DNA of 64,000 bases, from positions 4,153,894-4,217,893 of the forward strand of contig NZ_JAJOZC010000001.1 in the NCBI RefSeq assembly GCF_023701695.1, written 5' to 3'. The notes beneath the pieces were generated by a model. It did not search any database. It saw only the letters and a list, made by a program, of their open reading frames with translations, and was not told the origin of the DNA. This document shows positions 1-8,397 of the stretch, one piece after another; the stretch's first letter is position 1, and every line of letters begins with the position of its first letter. The position numbers and the translations under genes are program-made. The DNA comes from Streptomyces sp. RKAG290 (lineage in GTDB: Bacteria; Actinomycetota; Actinomycetes; Streptomycetales; Streptomycetaceae).

Positions 1-80
1 ACCGGGCTCGCAGCAAACTGCGCGAAGCACTGGGCGGATCCGATCCGACAGCTTTCCGAGAGGCAGACGCCCATGCATGA
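1..80 (+). CDS. RNA polymerase sigma factor, C-terminal end (partial)
   Basis: The first 80 bases are open in one frame up to a TGA at 78-80 and encode a basic helical tail (RARSKLREALGG...). This resembles the end of region 4 of ECF-type sigma factors, where a helix of this kind follows the -35-recognition helix-turn-helix. The stop overlaps the next start (ATG at 73), so the two genes are translationally coupled. Sigma factors next to CU044_5270 proteins are a common Streptomyces arrangement. The rest of the gene lies outside the window, so the identification rests on the short tail and the neighbour. Confidence 0.6.
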   Translation, partial: RARSKLREALGGSDPTAFREADAHA

Positions 81-1101
81 CATCGACGAACTGCGAGAAC
101 TGAAGGAGTACGACGCGGGGGCACCCCCGCTCGACGACGAGACCCGGCGACGGGTGCGGGCCCGGCTGGTCGCCGCGATGACCCCGGCGAACGGACCCGC
201 TCCGGTCGCCCGGCACCGCCGCCCCGTCCTGCGCATCGCCCTCACCGGCGCGGTCGCGGCCGCGATGGCCGCCGGCGTCCTGGTCGTCGTACAGCACGAC
301 GACGACGGCCAGGGCCTGAAGGCGACGCCGCCGGCCGCGAGTTCGCCCGCCATGACGAACGTGAGCGCACAGACCGTGCTCAACGGCGCGGCCGGGTACG
401 CGCGGAAGCACGAGCGGACGGTCAGCCCGCGGGACGACCAGTTCATCTACACCAAGGAGATCATCAAGGAGACCGACCTCGGTACCGGCGTGACGAAGAG
501 CCACGTCGACGAGGACTGGCGCTCGGTGGACGGCTCGCAGCCCTCCTGGGTCATGGAGATCGGCAAGGGCTGGTGGTCACAACCGCTCGGGAAGAACGAG
601 AGCATGTGGCCACCGCAGGACTGGGGCACGCTGCGAAAGCTCCCGACCGACCCCGAGAAGCTGATCCTCTCGCTGCTGCACAAGACCGGGCCCGACGACC
701 GGAACGACTCGCTCGCCGAGATCAGCGAGCAGGAGTGGTCGGAAATCCACTTCAGCCTCGCCGGACTGCTCAAGCTGGTCCCGGTGATGCCGCAGGGGCT
801 GCGCCCGGCGGCCTACGAGGCGCTCGGCATGGTGCCCGGAGTGAAGGCGGTCCCGAACCAGAAGGACGCCAAGGGCCGCACCGGCGTGGCCGTCACCTAC
901 GACGACCCGACCCTTCCGGAAGGGGCCGGAGGCTTCGGCGGGTACTTCATCTTCGACCCGCAGACGTACCGGTTCCTCGGCTTCCGCGACCAGCGCACCT
1001 CGGACGGCGGCAAGAGCGGGACCAAGAAGCCGACGACGTACACCCAGCTCTCCTACCTCGACAGCTGGGCCGTCGTGGACAAGGCCAAGCAGCGGCCGTA
1101 G
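73..1101 (+). CDS. CU044_5270 family membrane protein (sigma-factor partner)
   Basis: A 342-residue protein with a short acidic cytoplasmic N-terminus (DELRELKEYDAGAPPLD), one transmembrane helix at about residues 52-74, and a large extracytoplasmic domain. This is the architecture of the CU044_5270 family, which is routinely encoded directly after an ECF sigma factor and is thought to act as a membrane partner or anti-sigma-like protein. The start overlaps the stop of the upstream sigma gene by eight bases, which supports a two-gene operon. A perfect hairpin follows the stop. No enzymatic motif is visible. Partner control of the sigma factor is inferred from context. Confidence 0.75.
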   Translation: MHDIDELRELKEYDAGAPPLDDETRRRVRARLVAAMTPANGPAPVARHRRPVLRIALTGAVAAAMAAGVLVVVQHDDDGQGLKATPPAASSPAMTNVSAQTVLNGAAGYARKHERTVSPRDDQFIYTKEIIKETDLGTGVTKSHVDEDWRSVDGSQPSWVMEIGKGWWSQPLGKNESMWPPQDWGTLRKLPTDPEKLILSLLHKTGPDDRNDSLAEISEQEWSEIHFSLAGLLKLVPVMPQGLRPAAYEALGMVPGVKAVPNQKDAKGRTGVAVTYDDPTLPEGAGGFGGYFIFDPQTYRFLGFRDQRTSDGGKSGTKKPTTYTQLSYLDSWAVVDKAKQRP

Positions 1102-1131
1102 CCGGACGGCTGACGCGTGACACCTGAGGGC

Positions 1132-1158
1132 GGCCCGGACCGGAAGCCGGTCCGGGCC
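1132..1158. terminator. Hairpin terminator after the sigma/CU044_5270 operon
   Basis: A perfect inverted repeat with 12-bp arms (GGCCCGGACCGG, then its complement) around a 3-base AAG loop, 31 bp after the CU044_5270 stop. There is no U-tract, as is usual for Streptomyces intrinsic terminators. It lies between this operon and the convergent small membrane gene, so it could serve both. Confidence 0.7.
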
Positions 1159-1226
1159 GTCCTGGGCTCCGCCGCGAGGCGCGGGACCAGGGCACGCGAG
1201 CCCGGCATGATCCGCACGAGGGGGCC

Positions 1227-1658
1227 CTAGGAGTTCCGCCGGGACCGGGACAACAGCACGTAGGCGATGATGCCGACCACGATGACGGCCAGCACGATCC
1301 CGATGAGCAGCCCGCCCCCGAACCCGCCGGACCCGTGCTTCCGCCGCTTCTTGCTCTTGTACTTGCTCTTGCTCTTGCTCGTGTACGCCCGGACGCCGGC
1401 CGCTTTCGAGTGGGCGGACAGGGCCGCGTCCAGATGACCCGAACCCTGCGCGGAAACGGCACGGGCGGCAGTGGGTGCGGCAGCCGGTGCGGCGGCCGAC
1501 GCGGCGGCGGGCACCCCGCCGACGAGCACACCGGTCAGAAGCAGCGCGGTGGCAGCGGAACGCCTGCGAGTGCGCGTACGAGTCCCGGTGGCGGCGTGGG
1601 AGCCGGCACCTGTGCCGGTGTCGGTGCAGGTGCTGGTGCTGGTGCTGGTGCGAATCAT
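1227..1658 (-). CDS. Small secreted/membrane-anchored Ala-rich protein
   Basis: A 143-residue protein of unknown function. The N-terminus is Thr/Arg-rich and followed by a signal-like hydrophobic stretch (ATALLLTGVLVGGVPAAASA). A low-complexity Ala-rich middle and a Lys/Ser-rich basic patch (about residues 100-118) follow, and a C-terminal transmembrane helix (GGGLLIGIVLAVIVVGIIAYVLL) ends in Arg residues. The inside-positive C-terminal tail would keep the protein anchored. The ATG at 1658 is chosen because a GGGGGAGG ribosome site lies just upstream, although the frame stays open to 1799. The Thr/Ser codons near the start make a visible short repeat in the DNA. No family was recognised. Confidence 0.55.
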   Translation of the reverse strand: MIRTSTSTSTCTDTGTGAGSHAATGTRTRTRRRSAATALLLTGVLVGGVPAAASAAAPAAAPTAARAVSAQGSGHLDAALSAHSKAAGVRAYTSKSKSKYKSKKRRKHGSGGFGGGLLIGIVLAVIVVGIIAYVLLSRSRRNS

Positions 1659-1755
1659 GACGGTTGACCTCCCCCGAAGTCGCCGAAGGCTCGGCTTTGC
1701 GCACCGTACGGCATACGTTTGGTCGGTCACCAGACAACGACGGAGGTGTCCTCGC

Positions 1756-2601
1756 ATGCGGATCGCCACAACGATCTTCCTCACCGACGAGACGATCACA
1801 CCGGTGCGGCTCGCGCACCAGCTTGAGCAGCGGGGATTCGCCGGGCTCTACCTTCCGGAGCACACGCACATCCCGGTGAGCAGGGAAACTCTTTACCCGG
1901 CGGGGGGCGAACTGCCGCCCGAATACGGCCGCACGCTGGACCCCTTCGTGGCCCTCGGGCAGGCCGCCGCGGTCACCGAGCGCCTGACGCTCGGCACCGG
2001 CATCACGCTGATCGCCCAGCACGACCCGATCGACCTGGCCAAGCAGATCGCCACCCTCGACCACCTCTCCGGCGGTCGCTTCACACTCGGTCTCGGCTTC
2101 GGCTGGAACGTCGAGGAGGCCGCGGACCACGGCGTCGACTGGCGCACCCGCCGGGAGCTCGGCCGCGACCGTATGGCACTGATGCGCGCGCTCTGGTCCG
2201 ACGAACCAACGGCCTACGACGGTGAGTTCGGATCGGTCCGGGCCAGCTACGCCCACCCCAAGCCGTTCCAACGGCCCCGCGGCCCGGTGGTCGGCCCGCG
2301 CACCCTGATCGGCGGAGCGGCGGGCCCGAAGCTGTTCGCGCACATCGCGGAGTACGCGGACGGCTGGCTCCCGATCGGCGGCCGCGGCCTGACGGAGTCG
2401 GTGCCGAAGCTCCGTACGGCCTGGGAATCGGCGGGCCGCGACCCAAAGGACCTCCAGGTGGTCCCGTACGCGGTCCTGCCGGGCGCGGGCAAGCTGGCCC
2501 ACTACGCGGACCTGGGCATCGAGGAGGTCGTGCTCCAGCTGCCCCCGGCGGGCGAGGCGGAGGTGCTGCGGACCCTGGACGCGTACGCCGAGTACCTCTA
2601 G
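1756..2601 (+). CDS. LLM class F420-dependent oxidoreductase
   Basis: A 281-residue luciferase-like monooxygenase-fold protein. The signature block TERLTLGTGITLIAQHDPID (residues 74-93) followed by LSGGRFTLGLGFGWN (104-118) is the F420-binding core of the TIGR03619-type Streptomyces oxidoreductases, and residues 230-275 match the C-terminal barrel strands. The family uses reduced F420 for hydride transfer to small substrates; the substrate here cannot be told. Start: ATG at 1756 after GGAGGT; the open frame extends upstream but crosses the divergent gene. The presence of fbiC at 19.2 kb is consistent with F420 use. Confidence 0.85.
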   Translation: MRIATTIFLTDETITPVRLAHQLEQRGFAGLYLPEHTHIPVSRETLYPAGGELPPEYGRTLDPFVALGQAAAVTERLTLGTGITLIAQHDPIDLAKQIATLDHLSGGRFTLGLGFGWNVEEAADHGVDWRTRRELGRDRMALMRALWSDEPTAYDGEFGSVRASYAHPKPFQRPRGPVVGPRTLIGGAAGPKLFAHIAEYADGWLPIGGRGLTESVPKLRTAWESAGRDPKDLQVVPYAVLPGAGKLAHYADLGIEEVVLQLPPAGEAEVLRTLDAYAEYL

Positions 2602-2608
2602 GGGCAGG

Positions 2609-2660
2609 GCGCGGGGCCGGCCCCGCGCCTGTGGGCCTGCCGCCGGTGACGGCGGCAGGC
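2609..2660. terminator. Double hairpin between convergent genes
   Basis: Two back-to-back perfect palindromes: 10-bp arms with no loop at 2609-2628 (GCGCGGGGCC and its complement), then GCCTGCCGCC, a 6-base spacer and GGCGGCAGGC at 2635-2660. They fill the gap between the convergent oxidoreductase and methyltransferase genes, so they probably terminate both transcripts. Confidence 0.65.
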
Positions 2661-2673
2661 CGCGCTCCGCCCG

Positions 2674-3345
2674 CTACCGCGCACGCATGAGCAGATGTCC
2701 CCGGCGGTACCGCTCCCCGTCGAGCGGCTCGCGCAGCATCCGGCCGACCTCCACGAACCCGGCTTCGCGGGCCAGCGCGGCAAGGTCGTCGATCGGCCAT
2801 CGGTAGGCCGTCGTCACCTTGTGGTCGAAGGCCGCCACCGGCCCGTCCTCGGCCTCGAAGAAGCCGAGCAGGAATGCGGCGCCCGGACGCAGCACCCGGC
2901 GGAACTCGCAGAAGTACGGCGGGAGTTCCCGCGGCGGGACATGGATGACCGAATACCAGGACACGATGCCGCCCAGCGTGCCGTCGGCCAGATCCAGGGC
3001 GGTCATCGAACCGGTCTCGAACCGCAGGTCCGGATACGCCTCGCGGGCCAGGCCGATCATCACCGGGGACAGGTCGACGCCGTGGACATCCAGCCCCAGA
3101 CCCCGCAGATGCGCCGTGAGGTGTCCGGGCCCGCATCCCAGCTCTGCGACCGGCCCGGCGTCCGTCGACCGTGCGAGCTCGGCGAACGCGGCGAGGACCG
3201 CACGGTCCAACGGAAGACTGTCGAGCGAGTCGCGGAAGAGATCCGAGTAGAGGACCGCGACGGCGTCGTAGGCATCTGATGTCGTCCGCAGATACGAGGC
3301 GGGCTGAGACGAGGAGGGCTGAGGCGAGGTGGAGGGTTCCGTCAT
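2674..3345 (-). CDS. Class I SAM-dependent methyltransferase
   Basis: A 223-residue protein with the Rossmann methyltransferase signature: motif I VAELGCGPGHLT at residues 66-77, the acidic residue ending strand 2 (VHGVDLSP, Asp91), and a motif IV-like region (GGIVSWYSVIHVPP). The C-terminal half has the usual FRRVLRPGAAFLLGFFEAEDG strand. It belongs to the Methyltransf_11/25 group of small-molecule methylases; the substrate is unknown. The start at 3345 is the first in-frame ATG that leaves a normal length. It is transcribed alone, away from the kinase gene at 3484. Confidence 0.85.
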   Translation of the reverse strand: MTEPSTSPQPSSSQPASYLRTTSDAYDAVAVLYSDLFRDSLDSLPLDRAVLAAFAELARSTDAGPVAELGCGPGHLTAHLRGLGLDVHGVDLSPVMIGLAREAYPDLRFETGSMTALDLADGTLGGIVSWYSVIHVPPRELPPYFCEFRRVLRPGAAFLLGFFEAEDGPVAAFDHKVTTAYRWPIDDLAALAREAGFVEVGRMLREPLDGERYRRGHLLMRAR

Positions 3346-3483
3346 GGGAGACGACCCTAGGGCGGCTCTGAACGGATACCCAAGCGCCTTTCTGGCGCCG
3401 CGCCTTGGCAGAAAACGTTCGGCTCCGCTCGGCCGGCACAGAGAAGCGCGTGGAGACACGGCAGGGCGTGCTGATGGAATGAC

Positions 3484-4496
3484 GTGATGCGACGTGATGT
3501 GTCGGTGGTGTCGGTGGACCGAGGGCAGTACCCGGACACGCGGACGCCCTGGGAGGACCCGGACTGGCGGGAGGCCGCCCTCACCTGGGCGGTGCGTGGA
3601 CTCGCCGCCCACGGCCTGCGCACGACGAGGCGGCTCGCGGTGCGGCTGCGGCCGTGGTCGGTGCTGGTACGGATGTCGGCCGAGGACGAGCCCGACGCGT
3701 GGTTCAAGGCCAATCCGGCCGCCAGTGCATTCGAAGCGGGACTGACCGAGGCGCTGGCGCGGTGGGTCCCCGGCCACGCACTGCATCCGCTCGCCGTGGA
3801 TGCCGCGCGAGGCTGGTCGCTGCTCCCGCCCGGCGGCGCCCTCTTCCGCGACGTACTCCGGCACGACTCCGCCGACGGGAGGGCCTGGGAGGAACCGCTG
3901 CGCCAGTACGCGGCCATGCAGCGCGCGCTCGGCCCCCGCACCCAGGAAATGCGTCAACTCGGCGTTCCGGATGCGCGGATGGCGGTGCTGCCCGCCATCT
4001 TCGACCGGCTCGTCGACGGGAACACCTCCCTGGACCCCGCCACCCGCACGGCGCTACGCGCACTGCGCCCCCGCCTCAAGGACTGGTGCGACGAACTCGC
4101 GGCGACCGGCATCCCCGACTCGCTCGACCACGCCGACCTGCACGACGGCCAGTTCTTCGCCCCCCGACCGGGCCGCTTCACCTTCTTCGACTGGGGGGAC
4201 GCCGCGGTCTCCCACCCCTTCTGCAGCCTGCTGGTCCCGCTGCGCACCGCCGCCGACCGCTACGGGACGCCGGTGCTGCCCAGACTGCGGGACGCCTACC
4301 TGGAACCGTGGACGGACACAGGGCTGACGGCTGCCGGTCTGCGTCGCGCGGTGAGCCTGGCCTGGCGCCTGGGCGCGGTGGGCAGGGCGTGCTCCTGGGC
4401 CCGGCTCTTCCCGGGGGCGGGCGAGGGCCGGCGGCGGTGGGGGACGCGGCGGGGGCGCGGTGGCTGGCGGAGCTGTTCGCGGAGCCTGCGGTCTGA
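3484..4496 (+). CDS. Aminoglycoside phosphotransferase-like kinase, frameshifted near the 3' end
   Basis: An APH-fold protein with the catalytic loop HADLHDGQ (His216-Asp218, where many family members have HxDxxxxN) and the metal-binding FFDWGD (Asp236). Most of the reading is in one frame, but the expected C-terminus (...AVGDAAGARWLAELFAEPAV, stop at 4496) lies in another frame. Adding one C in the GGGCCGG stretch at about 4425-4431 restores a 337-residue protein of normal family length. Without it the frame runs on as low-quality sequence to 4782, over the convergent deacetylase gene. Start: GTG 3484 or ATG 3487. The substrate may be a sugar, antibiotic or choline-like alcohol. Confidence 0.65.
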
Positions 4497-4551
4497 GCCG
4501 GCAGGGCGGCCCGTTCCTGGCGGGGGTGTCCGGCGATGCGGCAGGCCACGC

Positions 4552-4604
4552 GTGCCCGGCTGCCCGACCGCACTGGTTACGTGTGCCCGGCTTCCCGACC
4601 GCAC
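4552..4604. repeat. 22-bp imperfect direct repeat
   Basis: Two copies of GTGCCCGGCT/TTCCCGACCGCAC-type sequence at 4552-4573 and 4583-4604, with one mismatch and a 31-bp period, lie in the gap between the convergent kinase and deacetylase genes. No gene or mobile feature is associated with it. Confidence 0.5.
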
Positions 4605-4723
4605 CTGGCCAGGTGATCACGACCGGTCGGTACGGGACCGAGCGGTGGGCGGCGGGCCCGGAGCGGCCGGCCCCCAGACCAGGCGCTCCGGTCGCTCTTC
4701 CGGGACCGGGCCGGAGGGGTGGG

Positions 4724-5557
4724 TCAGCGCAGTCCGGCGAAGAGATCGTTCTCGGGCAAGGGTGCGCCGGTGGTGTCCTTGACCCGGACGAAGGTCTCCG
4801 CGCCCATCAACTCGCCGAACCTCTCCTTGCCCATCTTGAGGAAGAAGATGTTCTCGCCCTGACTGGCGTGCGCCGCGAGCGCGTCGAACTTCTGACCGCT
4901 GAACGCGGTGGTGTCCACCCACGTGGTGATCTCGTCGTCGGGAAGGCCGATCTCGGCCATCGCGGCTTCCTCGGCCGGATCCGGCTCCGGCATGTCCTCG
5001 TGGAACTCGCGCATGGTCTCCCCGAACCGCTGCATCATCGAGCGGGGCATCGTCGTCCAGTACACCTTCGGTGTCAGGTCGGTCAGCTCCAGCGCCGCCA
5101 TCGTGATGCGGTGGGCCTGGATGTGGTCGGGGTGGCCGTAGAAGCCGTTCTCGTCGTAGGTCACGACCACATCGGGCCGGTAGTGCCGCATGAGGCCCGC
5201 AAGCCGGGCGGCGCCCTCCTCCACGGGGGTCTGCCAGAAGGAGCCCGGGGCGTCGTTGCTCGGCCAGCCCATCATCCCGGAGTCGGCATAGTCCAGCAGC
5301 TCCAGGTCGCTGATCTTCAGCACGTCACAGCTCGCCTCGAGTTCCTTCCGGCGCATCGAGGCGACGGTCGCCGGATCGTGCCCGGGACCGCCCGGCTTGA
5401 CACCCCCCGGCCCGTCACCGCAACCGCCGTCGGTACATGTCACGAGAACCGTGCGGATGCCTTCCGCCGCGTACCGGGCGAGGACCCCTCCGGTTCCGGT
5501 GGCCTCGTCGTCGGGGTGGGCGTGCACGGCCATGAGCGTCAAGGGTCGGTCAGTCAT
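4724..5557 (-). CDS. PIG-L/LmbE family deacetylase (MshB/Mca-like)
   Basis: A 277-residue zinc-dependent deacetylase of the LmbE fold. The N-terminal AHPDDE motif (residues 13-18) supplies the zinc His and the catalytic Asp, and the third zinc ligand is in YGHPDH (142-145). In actinomycetes the family includes MshB and Mca, which act in mycothiol synthesis and detoxification, as well as antibiotic-pathway deacetylases. The length resembles Mca, but the Mca glycine-rich loop after the first motif is not obvious, so a general PIG-L call is safer. Start: ATG 5557, with GGAGGA on the minus strand just upstream. Confidence 0.75.
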   Translation of the reverse strand: MTDRPLTLMAVHAHPDDEATGTGGVLARYAAEGIRTVLVTCTDGGCGDGPGGVKPGGPGHDPATVASMRRKELEASCDVLKISDLELLDYADSGMMGWPSNDAPGSFWQTPVEEGAARLAGLMRHYRPDVVVTYDENGFYGHPDHIQAHRITMAALELTDLTPKVYWTTMPRSMMQRFGETMREFHEDMPEPDPAEEAAMAEIGLPDDEITTWVDTTAFSGQKFDALAAHASQGENIFFLKMGKERFGELMGAETFVRVKDTTGAPLPENDLFAGLR

Positions 5558-5950
5558 GAAACATTCCTCCAGCAGAAATACGTGTCGGTCCGAGTGTGCG
5601 GTGCGGGGCGTACCGCGATCCCGGCGGCCCGGACCCTGGCGGGCGGACGACCGCGTGGTCCCCACGTCCCGGCCCGCGTGGCACCGGTCCCTCTGTCGGT
5701 GCAACCGCGCCGGCCGGACCCGCTGTTCCCGAAGCGGCCGCTTTCGACTCGCGCCCGCGCTTGTGCCTGCGGGTGGCTCGTCGTCGCCGGGGGCCCAGCA
5801 GCTCGCAGGGCACAGGCTAAATCGCACCTGTGGGGCACGAAGCGCCTGGTCAGCAGCCTGGAGCAGGTCAGTGGACGGCGCTGCTCCCGAGCCTTCCCAC
5901 CGAAGCGAAATGACGCTCAGGACCGGTCAGGTGCATGCCCACGTGCACGC
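5558..5950. other. Intergenic region upstream of the deacetylase gene
   Basis: 393 bases separate the start of the deacetylase gene from the stop of the pentapeptide-repeat gene, both on the minus strand. Short open frames here are Arg/Pro-rich and have no ribosome site or family resemblance, so I call no gene. The deacetylase promoter should be in this stretch; no convincing -35/-10 pair was seen. Confidence 0.4.
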
Positions 5951-7120
5951 TCACGCCGGACCGGTTCCTACGGACCGCAGCGGTGGGTGCTGCTCGGTGA
6001 TCCCCGACGGCTGGAGCAGCGGCGGCGGCTCGGGACCGGGGTCCTCGGTGACGACGACCCCGGCGGCCGCGTGGTCGAAGCCGGCCGGCCAGCGGGTGTG
6101 CTCGCTGGCCAGGGCGTCCGCCAGGCGGGCCCGGAGAAGGTCGGCCGTGCTCAGGTCCGTCCCGCGCAGGTCCGCCAGGCGCAGGTCTGCCCGGTGGAAC
6201 ACCGCGCCGCGTGCGTCGGCCTTGCGCAGGTTCGCCTCGCGCAGGTCGGCCTCGGTGAAGTCGGCCTCCCGCAGATCCGTCTCGGCCAGCCGGGCCCCGC
6301 GCAGGTCGGCCAGAGCGCAGCGGGTCCGGCGGAGGATCGCCGTCTTGAGGTCGGCGTGCCGCAGGACGACCGAGACCAGGGACGCCTGGGTCAGGTTCGC
6401 GTGATAGAGGCTCGCCGCCTCCATGCTGGAGCTGTCGAGGTTGACCTCGGGCAGCCACAGCCCGTCACAGTCGGCCCGGCGCAGATCGGTGGCGCCGAGG
6501 TTGACCCAGGACTGATCCCGCCGCTGGCACAGCACGCCGAGACCCGTCAGCGCCACCTGGGAGTCGGCGGCGCGGGCTTCCAGCGGTGCGATGTCGTTGA
6601 TGGGCACGTCCACCGCCGGCGCCTGCGGACCGGTGGGCGGCCAGGGCAGGTGCGTCCGCAGATACGCGGCCTGGATGGAGATGACGGCTTCGCGGTCACG
6701 GGCGGACTGCTCCGCGACCCGCCACAGTGTGTGCAGCCCGCCGACGCGCACGTCCAGCTTGTCGCTGCCGAGCTGCTCGACCGCCCGGCTGAACCGGTCG
6801 GTGACGTAGCCCTCCTGGGTAGCCCGCAAGCCGGCCTGGCTGACGCCGAGTTGTCGCCACGTGGCGTACGCGCCGAAGAACACGGCCAAGCCGCCGATCA
6901 CCTGCAAAAGCGTGGTGCGGACATCGTTCACGGCCTTCAGCCGGTCCTGGGGCGCGACGGCGGCCCCCGCGAGATCGTGGTCGACCACGGCACCCGGCAG
7001 GACGACGAATACGGCCCCCAGGACACCCAGCCCCACCGCCCCGGCGAGCAGCGTCACGACCGCACGACGACCGGCCGGCCACCCGCGCCGCTCTCGGCGG
7101 CTGTGGTCCGTTTCCCCCAT
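5951..7120 (-). CDS. Pentapeptide-repeat membrane protein
   Basis: A 389-residue protein with two N-terminal transmembrane helices (about residues 20-44 and 66-90), a linker, then a run of A(D/N)LxxA pentapeptide repeats from about residue 190 to 310 (LRRAD, LREAD, LREANLRKAD, LRLADLRGTDL). The repeats should form a right-handed quadrilateral beta-helix. Proteins with this two-helix plus helix-repeat layout are common in Streptomyces and have no defined function; some soluble relatives mimic DNA and protect gyrase. The repeats are also visible in the DNA as a recurring CGCAGGTC-like word. ATG 7120 is used, but a GTG at 7141 is possible. Confidence 0.8.
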   Translation of the reverse strand: MGETDHSRRERRGWPAGRRAVVTLLAGAVGLGVLGAVFVVLPGAVVDHDLAGAAVAPQDRLKAVNDVRTTLLQVIGGLAVFFGAYATWRQLGVSQAGLRATQEGYVTDRFSRAVEQLGSDKLDVRVGGLHTLWRVAEQSARDREAVISIQAAYLRTHLPWPPTGPQAPAVDVPINDIAPLEARAADSQVALTGLGVLCQRRDQSWVNLGATDLRRADCDGLWLPEVNLDSSSMEAASLYHANLTQASLVSVVLRHADLKTAILRRTRCALADLRGARLAETDLREADFTEADLREANLRKADARGAVFHRADLRLADLRGTDLSTADLLRARLADALASEHTRWPAGFDHAAAGVVVTEDPGPEPPPLLQPSGITEQHPPLRSVGTGPA

Positions 7121-7248
7121 GGCACGGGAGCCTAGACGCACCTCGGAATGCGATCAAGGTGCTCAAGTGGCCGCCGGTATAGGGGAAATGGCCTGGTGGA
7201 GCAGGGAGGGGAGCCGGTCCGGCGCCGGTCGTGGCATCGTCGGCTCGT

Positions 7249-7844
7249 ATGATCGATGAATTCGCGAAAGAGTACCTGCACAGCGATCTGCGAGTGATGC
7301 GCGAGGCGATGCTCTGGAAGCTCGACGGGCTCGGCGAGTACGACGTCCGACGCCCGCTGACCTCGACGGGGACCAACCTTCTCGGCCTCGTCAAGCACCT
7401 GTCGGTCTGGGAGTCCAGGTACTTCGGCGAGGTCTTCGGCCGGCCGTTCCCGGAAGCCCTGCCCGATGGGACGACGCGGGGGAGCCCGGCACCGATCTGT
7501 GGGCGACGGAACATGAGACGCGCCAGGAGATCATCGACCGCTACCGCCGCGCGGCGGAGCATTCGGACACGACGATCACCGCCCTCGCCATCGACTCCCC
7601 CGGCAACGTCCCCTGGTGGCCCCGCCCCGAAGTGAAGCTGTTCAACATCCTGGTCCATGTGCTCACCGAGACCAGCAGGCATGCCGGACACGCCGACATC
7701 CTGCGCGAACAGCTCGACGGCTCGACGGGGACAGCGGCCGAATACGCGGACCCGGGGCGCGACGCCGCCCTGGAGGAGGCCCGGCACGCGAGGATCGAAC
7801 GTGCCGCGCTGGCGGCTGCCGCCAAGCCCGGCCAGGTCGCGTAG
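7249..7844 (+). CDS. DinB/DUF664 family protein, frameshifted
   Basis: The corrected protein is about 198 residues. The first part (MIDEFAKEYLHSDL..., LVKHLSVWESRYFGEVFG) and the last part (FNILVHVLTETSRHAGHADILREQLDG) are the two helices that hold the metal-binding His residues of the DUF664 branch of the DinB four-helix bundle. They lie in different frames. Adding one C to the CCC run at 7462-7464 joins them through a sensible sequence (LPRWDDAGEPGTDLWATEHETR). Some DinB-like proteins are thiol transferases that use mycothiol or bacillithiol. As printed, the gene would stop early at about 7635. Confidence 0.7.
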
Positions 7845-7918
7845 GCGCGTGTGTGCCGCAGCGGAGGTCGGAGTTGGTCCCGGGACCGTCTTCACCGTGA
7901 CGGGAGCCCCCGGCCCTC

Positions 7919-8329
7919 TCAGTCGGGCAGTGCCGCCGTGAGGTCGACCTCGATGAGTTGTCCCGTGAAGCCGAGCTGGGAGACGCCCAGCAAGGTGCTG
8001 GCGGTGGTGAACGCCGGTCCGAGTGCGGAGGCGTTGAGCCGCTGCCAGGCGGCTCCGAGGGCGGCCCTGTCGTCGCTGCGTACGTAGATGACCGAACGCA
8101 CGACGTGCTGCGGCTCGGCGCCCACCGCAGCCAGTGCGGTCATCGCGTTGGCCACGACCTGGTCGGTCTGCAGCTCAAGGTCGCCGGGGCCGACGAGTGT
8201 GCCGGTGCCGTCGAGCGGACACTGCCCTGCGAGGTACGCCGTTCGGCCGGCCTCGACGACGGTGATGTGGTGATAGCCAGGCGTCTCGTGCAGAGGGGCG
8301 GGATTGATGCGGGTGATCTGCTCAGTCAT
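7919..8329 (-). CDS. RidA/YjgF family protein
   Basis: A 136-residue protein of the YjgF/YER057c/UK114 fold. It shows the typical blocks YLAGQCPLDGTGTLVGPGD, QTDQVVANAMTALAAVGAEPQHVVRSVIYV, and a GQLIEVDLTAAL ending. RidA members hydrolyse reactive enamine/imine intermediates, and the active-site Arg usually lies in the VRSVIYVR region, which is present. The length is normal for the family. It is a single gene between DinB and the helix-turn-helix gene. The start at 8329 gives MTEQITRINP, a usual N-terminus. Confidence 0.85.
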   Translation of the reverse strand: MTEQITRINPAPLHETPGYHHITVVEAGRTAYLAGQCPLDGTGTLVGPGDLELQTDQVVANAMTALAAVGAEPQHVVRSVIYVRSDDRAALGAAWQRLNASALGPAFTTASTLLGVSQLGFTGQLIEVDLTAALPD

Positions 8330-8397
8330 GCGGTGAGTCTGACGGCCACGGTCCCGGGGCGCACCGGCATTTGTACGGCCACGGATCAGCCCGCTCC

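Noticed and set aside
577..2502. Long open frame on the minus strand across the first genes
   Set aside because: It is antisense to well-supported genes (CU044_5270 and the LLM enzyme) and is Arg-rich without any family motif, as expected in high-GC DNA.
4460..7135. Long plus-strand open frame across the deacetylase and pentapeptide genes
   Set aside because: It is antisense to both genes and has no start context or motif; its VRQAQV-like repeats are mirror images of the pentapeptide repeats.
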